Shown here: positions 5,569-6,821 of the stretch, in pieces
How the letters are laid out: every line of letters begins with the position of its first letter
Position numbering within the stretch: the first letter of the stretch is position 1
Source of the DNA: an uncultured Alistipes sp.
Lineage (GTDB): Bacteria; Bacteroidota; Bacteroidia; Bacteroidales; Rikenellaceae
Direction of reading: 5' to 3'
NCBI GenBank assembly: GCA_900770585.1
Contig: CAAGKW010000206.1
Coordinates: forward strand, 1 to 6,821
DNA: 6,821 nt
Program-made: the position numbers and the translations under genes
The notes under the pieces: model-generated
What the model was told of the DNA's origin: nothing
What the model saw: only the letters and a program-made list of their open reading frames with translations
Databases searched by the model: none

Positions 5569-6821
5569 ATGAAAAAATTTTTAACACTCATTATGATGAC
5601 ATCGATCATTGCTTCGTGTACTCAGGAGCAGACCGAGAGCGATTTCCGCTGGGTTATCGATCGTTTCGATGACGTGAAGGTGATCCGCTATCAGGTTCCC
5701 GAATTCGACGCTCTGCCCTTGGAGCAGAAGATGTTGGTCTACTACTTGGGCGAGGCTGCAAAGTGCGGTCGCGACATTATGTTCGACCAGAACTTCAAGT
5801 ACAACCTGGCTATCCGCCGCACCCTCGAAGGTATCTATACCAACTATATGGGCGACCCCAACCACGAGGAGTGGCAGAAGGTTGTTAAGTACCTGAAAAA
5901 GGTGTGGTTTGCCAACGGTATCCACCACCATTACAGTATGGACAAGTTCCAGCCCGAGTTCTCGCAGGAGTACTTCGAGCAGTTGGTTGCCGCTACTCCC
6001 GACGAGGCTCTGCCGCTCGATTTCGGCACCCGCGAGGAGCTGATGGCCGCTATCGTTCCCGCGATGTTCGACTCTTCGCTCTATGCTCGCCGTCTGGACC
6101 AGAGCGAGGGCGTGGATATGATCACCGCTTCGGCTAACAACTACTACGATGGCGTAACCCAGAAGGAGGTTGAGAAATTCTATGCCGATATGATCGACCC
6201 GACCGACCCCCAGCCCATTTCGTACGGTCTGAACTCGCAGTTGACCAAGGACGAGAATGGCAAGGTGGTTGAGCGCGTTTGGAAGTTGGGCGGTATGTAT
6301 GGCGAGGCTATCGAGAAGATCGTCTATTGGTTGGACAAGGCTGCCGAGGTTGCCAACCCCACCCAGAAGGAGATCATCGTAGCTCTGCGCGACTACTATT
6401 GCAGCGGTAACCTGCGCGACTTCGACAAGTATAACGTACTGTGGGTTAAGGACGTAGAGTCGAACATCGACTTCGTGAACGGTTTTATCGAGGACTATGG
6501 CGATCCGATGGGTCGCAAGGCGTCGTGGGAGTCGAACGTGAGCCTGCGTAGCGACGAAGCTACAAAGCGCACCGAGCTCATCAGCGCAAACGCTCAGTGG
6601 TTCGAGGATAACTCGCCCGTAAATCCCGCTTTCCGCAAGCCCGAGGTTAAGGGTGTTTCGGCAAAGGTTATCAACGTGGCTATGCTCGGTGGCGACTGCT
6701 ACCCCGCTACCCCGATCGGCATCAACCTGCCCAACGCCGACTGGATCCGTCGCGACTACGGCTCGAAGTCGGGAATCATCGAAAACATCACCTACGCCTA
6801 CAAGCAGCACGCAAAGAGGAA
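5569..6821 (+). CDS. Dipeptidyl peptidase III (family M49) lipoprotein, partial at 3' end
   Basis: The frame is open from ATG 5569 to the window edge: 417 residues and no stop. Dipeptidyl peptidase III is a zinc exopeptidase that releases dipeptides from peptide N-termini. Visible family features are WFANGIHHHY at 113-122, PISYGLNSQL at 216-225, VNGFIEDYGDPMGRKASW at 303-320 and INLPNADWIRRDYG at 385-398. The Bacteroides thetaiotaomicron enzyme is about 675 residues with its HECLGH zinc motif near 448, so the metal site should begin about 30 residues past the window edge and cannot be checked here. The N-terminus MKKFLTLIMMTSIIASC has a lipobox (I14-A15-S16-C17), so this is an envelope-anchored form, unlike the cytosolic mammalian enzyme. 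Members of this family are sometimes labelled dihydrofolate reductase in databases; nothing here supports that. The gene is transcribed away from the DUF456-M16 operon and shares its 220-base upstream region. A 409-codon open frame on the opposite strand is a shadow. Confidence 0.95.
   Translation, partial: MKKFLTLIMMTSIIASCTQEQTESDFRWVIDRFDDVKVIRYQVPEFDALPLEQKMLVYYLGEAAKCGRDIMFDQNFKYNLAIRRTLEGIYTNYMGDPNHEEWQKVVKYLKKVWFANGIHHHYSMDKFQPEFSQEYFEQLVAATPDEALPLDFGTREELMAAIVPAMFDSSLYARRLDQSEGVDMITASANNYYDGVTQKEVEKFYADMIDPTDPQPISYGLNSQLTKDENGKVVERVWKLGGMYGEAIEKIVYWLDKAAEVANPTQKEIIVALRDYYCSGNLRDFDKYNVLWVKDVESNIDFVNGFIEDYGDPMGRKASWESNVSLRSDEATKRTELISANAQWFEDNSPVNPAFRKPEVKGVSAKVINVAMLGGDCYPATPIGINLPNADWIRRDYGSKSGIIENITYAYKQHAKR

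Noticed and set aside
5388..5609. A 73-codon open frame on the minus strand across the divergent promoter region
   Set aside because: It overlaps promoter elements in both directions and the start of the dipeptidyl peptidase gene, and has no sensible start or domain.
5581..6810. A 409-codon open frame on the minus strand
   Set aside because: It is the shadow of the dipeptidyl peptidase III gene, whose + frame has a lipoprotein signal, family motifs and a good promoter. The minus product has no recognisable features.

Overview
The window looks like a chromosomal segment from a Bacteroidales bacterium, probably an Alistipes- or Rikenellaceae-like gut species. Three things point there. Promoters follow the Bacteroidota pattern (TTTG, 19 bases, TAnnTTTG) instead of the sigma-70 hexamers. 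The start codons have no clear Shine-Dalgarno sequence and follow A-rich leaders. The gene content (DUF456 protein, lipoprotein M16 peptidase, lipoprotein dipeptidyl peptidase III) is common in that group. The genus is a guess.

Left part (1-1736, all on +). A class IV aminotransferase-fold protein of the PabC/BCAT type (12-815) contains no lysine at all, so it lacks the PLP-binding lysine and is probably a pseudoenzyme. It is followed by a small membrane-anchored coiled-coil protein of unknown function (890-1498) with its own -7 promoter element. Then comes a tRNA-Leu(CAA) gene (1619-1703) with a near-ideal promoter and an intrinsic terminator.

Middle (1737-5348, on -). A terminator facing the tRNA unit ends a two-gene operon read right to left. 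The first gene encodes a DUF456 membrane protein (4806-5348). After 26 bases comes a 966-residue two-repeat M16 zinc-peptidase lipoprotein (1879-4779). Its HxxEH zinc site and C-terminal Arg/Tyr pair both look intact.

Right part (5349-6821). A 220-base divergent promoter region separates that operon from a + strand lipoprotein dipeptidyl peptidase III (family M49). This gene runs off the window after 417 residues, before its zinc motif. The divergent region holds promoter elements for both directions and an 11-base direct repeat that could be a regulatory site.

Taken together, the right two thirds is a peptide-degradation neighbourhood: two predicted envelope-anchored metallopeptidases, one endo-type and one dipeptide-releasing, transcribed away from each other. 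I see no mobile element, CRISPR array, defence system or clearly new multi-gene system. The most unusual item is the lysine-free aminotransferase-like protein.
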